Source: Flavobacterium sp. UBA6203 (GTDB lineage: Bacteria; Bacteroidota; Bacteroidia; Flavobacteriales; Flavobacteriaceae). Taken from it: DNA of 22,267 nt. Below, in pieces: positions 20,349 to 22,267 of this stretch. The stretch covers positions 1-22,267 of the forward strand of contig DIST01000062.1 in NCBI GenBank assembly GCA_002421645.1, read 5' to 3'. The position numbers and the translations under genes are program-made. Under the pieces are notes generated by a model. That model did not search any database. It was not told the origin of the DNA and saw nothing but the letters and a program-made list of their open reading frames with translations. How positions within the stretch are numbered: the stretch's first letter is position 1; every line of letters starts with the position of its first letter.

Positions 20349-22267
20349 TTACCAAATTTTCACGCGTTTTTCAAAAGGCAAATACATACCGTTGTGAGGT
20401 AAAATATTGAAAGCTTTATAGAACGCTTCCACATTTTGTAATGGCACATAAGCACGATACATTCCTGGTGAATGTGAATCGGTTTTTACTTGATTTTTGA
20501 TTGCTTCATCACGCATTTTACTTCTCCAAATGGTTGCCCAAGAAATAAAGAAACGTTGTTCTGCTGTAAATCCGTCGATTAAATCAGGCTTTCCGTTTGC
20601 TTTCAAATAGATTTGTAATCCGTCGTAAGCTGCGTTAACTCCACCTAAATCTCCAATGTTTTCACCTAAAGTGAATTTTCCATCTACAAAAATTCCAGGT
20701 AATGGTTCTAAAGCTGAATATTGATCTGCTAAAGCGCTTCCTAATGTGGTGAATTGTTTTAAATCTTCATCGCTCCACCAGTTAACTAAGTTACCATCGG
20801 CATTGTATCTTGAACCTGAATCGTCAAATCCGTGTGAGATTTCGTGACCAATTACGGCTCCAATTCCTCCGTAATTAACTGCTTCATCTGCTCTATAATC
20901 ATAAAATGGAGGTTGTAAAATTGCTGCTGGGAATACAATCTCGTTATTTGTTGGACTGAAATAAGCGTTAACTGTTTGTGGCGACATTCCCCATTCTTCT
21001 TTGTCAACAGGTTTCCCCATTTTTTCAATGTTTTTCTTGTGACTCCATCTCGCGTACATTTTTGAATTTTCAAAATACGTTCCGCCTTGTTCTGGAGACT
21101 TTACTTCAAGAGCTGAATAATCTTTCCATTTATCAGGATATCCAATTTTTACTCGGAATTTATTCAACTTGATTTTTGCATTTTCCTTAGTCGCTTTTGT
21201 CATCCAAGGTAAATTATCAATTCGATTACTGAAAGCTTGCATTACATTTGCAATCATATCTTGCGCTTTTGCTTTTGCTTCGGGCGGGAATTTTTTTGCA
21301 ACATATAATTTTCCTAACGCTTCACCTAATCTTCCATTAACGGTTGCTAAAGCTCTTTCTTCAGCTGGACGTTGTTTTACGGCTCCAGTTAAGGTTTTTC
21401 CGTAGAAATCAAAATTCGCATTTTCGATATCGGTTGATAATAACCCTGCCGAACCTCTTAAAGCGGTCCAACGCATATAGGCTTTCCAATCTTCAACTTG
21501 GTTGTCTTTTAAAATCGTTTCAACAGTTTGTAAATATTTTGGTTGCGAAACTACTAACGAATCTACTTTTCCAATGCCAACACTTTGGAAATACGTATCC
21601 CATTTTACGGTTGGCGCTAATTTTTGTAAATCAGCAAAACTCATTGGATTATAGGTATTTCTTCTATCTCTTCTTTGAACACGGTCTAACGTAGCGGTTG
21701 ACATTTTAGTCTCTAAGGCTAAAATTTTCTTTGCATTTGCATTTGCTGTAGCTTCAGATTCGCCTAAATATTGCAACATTCTGGTTACGTGAGCCACGTA
21801 TTTTTCACGTTTTTCTTTGTTGTCTGGTGCATCTGAAACGTAATAATCTCTATCAGGTAAACCAAGACTTCCTGTTCCAACATAGATTACGTTTTTGTTA
21901 CTGTTTTTAGCATCGGCACCAATGTAACTTCCGAAGAAACCTAATCCCATTTCGGGTTCCATTTCGGCTAATAAAGCTACTAATTGGTCGGCATTTTGAA
22001 CGCTATTAATTTTAGCTAAATAAGGTTTTAACGGGTCGATTCCGGCTTTGTTTCTACTTACCGTATCTAAAACTGTTTTGTATAAATTTATTGCTTTTGC
22101 TTGATCAGAATTTGGTTCGATCGTTTTGTCTTTGATAGCTTCTTTTAAGATGGCCATTACATCGTCATCGGTGTTTTTACGAAGTTCATCAAAACTTCCC
22201 CAACGCGTTCTGTCTGCTGGAATTTCGGTTTTATCTAACCATGTTCCATTTACATAACGATTGAAAT
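20349..22267 (-). CDS. M13 family zinc metallopeptidase (PepO/neprilysin type), 5' end cut off by window
   Basis: The minus-strand frame is open from base 22266 down to the stop at 20349, about 638 residues. The Met at 22157 is internal: upstream codons read FNRYVNGTWLDKTEIP and RTRWGSFDEL, a normal M13 N-terminal segment. Only about 40-50 residues (signal peptide or lipobox) should be missing. The zinc site is HEISH (20832-20846) in GAVIGHEISHGFDDSGSRY. The third ligand Glu is in LGENIGDLGGVNAAYDGL. NAYFSPTNNEIVFPAAILQP and a C-terminal Trp after RVKI are also family features. It is expected to be periplasmic or outer-membrane attached and to cleave short peptides. It stands alone here, with its own terminator. 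Confidence 0.96.
   Translation of the reverse strand, partial: FNRYVNGTWLDKTEIPADRTRWGSFDELRKNTDDDVMAILKEAIKDKTIEPNSDQAKAINLYKTVLDTVSRNKAGIDPLKPYLAKINSVQNADQLVALLAEMEPEMGLGFFGSYIGADAKNSNKNVIYVGTGSLGLPDRDYYVSDAPDNKEKREKYVAHVTRMLQYLGESEATANANAKKILALETKMSTATLDRVQRRDRRNTYNPMSFADLQKLAPTVKWDTYFQSVGIGKVDSLVVSQPKYLQTVETILKDNQVEDWKAYMRWTALRGSAGLLSTDIENANFDFYGKTLTGAVKQRPAEERALATVNGRLGEALGKLYVAKKFPPEAKAKAQDMIANVMQAFSNRIDNLPWMTKATKENAKIKLNKFRVKIGYPDKWKDYSALEVKSPEQGGTYFENSKMYARWSHKKNIEKMGKPVDKEEWGMSPQTVNAYFSPTNNEIVFPAAILQPPFYDYRADEAVNYGGIGAVIGHEISHGFDDSGSRYNADGNLVNWWSDEDLKQFTTLGSALADQYSALEPLPGIFVDGKFTLGENIGDLGGVNAAYDGLQIYLKANGKPDLIDGFTAEQRFFISWATIWRSKMRDEAIKNQVKTDSHSPGMYRAYVPLQNVEAFYKAFNILPHNGMYLPFEKRVKIW

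Noticed and set aside
21344..21694. Plus-strand open frames inside the M13 peptidase gene
   Set aside because: Shadows of the peptidase coding strand, with no family features.
20349..22157. Start of the M13 peptidase at the Met at 22157
   Set aside because: The frame continues upstream with conserved M13 residues (NRYVNGTWLD) to the window edge, so the true start is outside.

Overview
The window looks like a chromosomal stretch from a flavobacterium (phylum Bacteroidota, family Flavobacteriaceae, Flavobacterium-like). The DNA is AT-rich. Several promoters fit the Bacteroidota -7 box TAnnTTTG, and most starts lack a strong Shine-Dalgarno sequence. The gene content is typical of the group: a SprE/PorW gliding and type 9 secretion lipoprotein, a bactofilin next to an ATP synthase operon, and an AtpB with a long periplasmic N-terminus. 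No tRNA, rRNA, CRISPR array, phage or transposase gene was seen, and no gene-free stretch exceeds about 220 bases.

Left part (1-10000), all on the minus strand. Transcription runs right to left: LD-carboxypeptidase, YraN, an ACT-domain protein with no kinase domain, then sprE - bactofilin - atpZ - atpI-like, then atpB - atpE - atpF - atpH - atpA, with atpA running off the left edge. The sprE to atpI genes are tightly packed (21-nt gap, TAATG overlap, 8-nt overlap). A good promoter sits just upstream of atpB, so the F1Fo genes probably have their own start inside a longer unit. A strong hairpin lies between atpE (c subunit) and atpF (b subunit).

Middle (10100-15450), plus strand. A small GxxExxY-family PD-(D/E)XK-like gene is bracketed by matching inverted repeats and looks like a small inserted cassette. 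It is followed by metG, an AT-rich secreted protein of unknown function, a HAD phosphatase and a chloramphenicol-acetyltransferase-fold protein. The last four are closely spaced and end at a bidirectional terminator.

Right part (15450-22267). On the minus strand are two tandem, about 70% identical, tail-less single-stranded DNA-binding proteins and a standalone HRDC protein, a likely nucleic-acid unit. On the plus strand are a secreted DUF6265-type protein with a phased TTGTAAA repeat in its promoter, a zinc-ribbon protein, a membrane protein, a YeeZ-like SDR protein and a DMT/EamA permease, the last four tightly packed. At the right edge a minus-strand M13 zinc metallopeptidase (PepO/neprilysin type) runs off the window. 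Three strong palindromic intergenic elements (17395-17427, 20219-20275 and the CGCAAAG arms around 10105/10606) look like dispersed genomic repeats.

I did not find a clearly new multi-gene system. The best leads are the repeat-bracketed GxxExxY cassette, the tail-less SSB pair with HRDC, the ACT-only regulator and the atpE-atpF hairpin.
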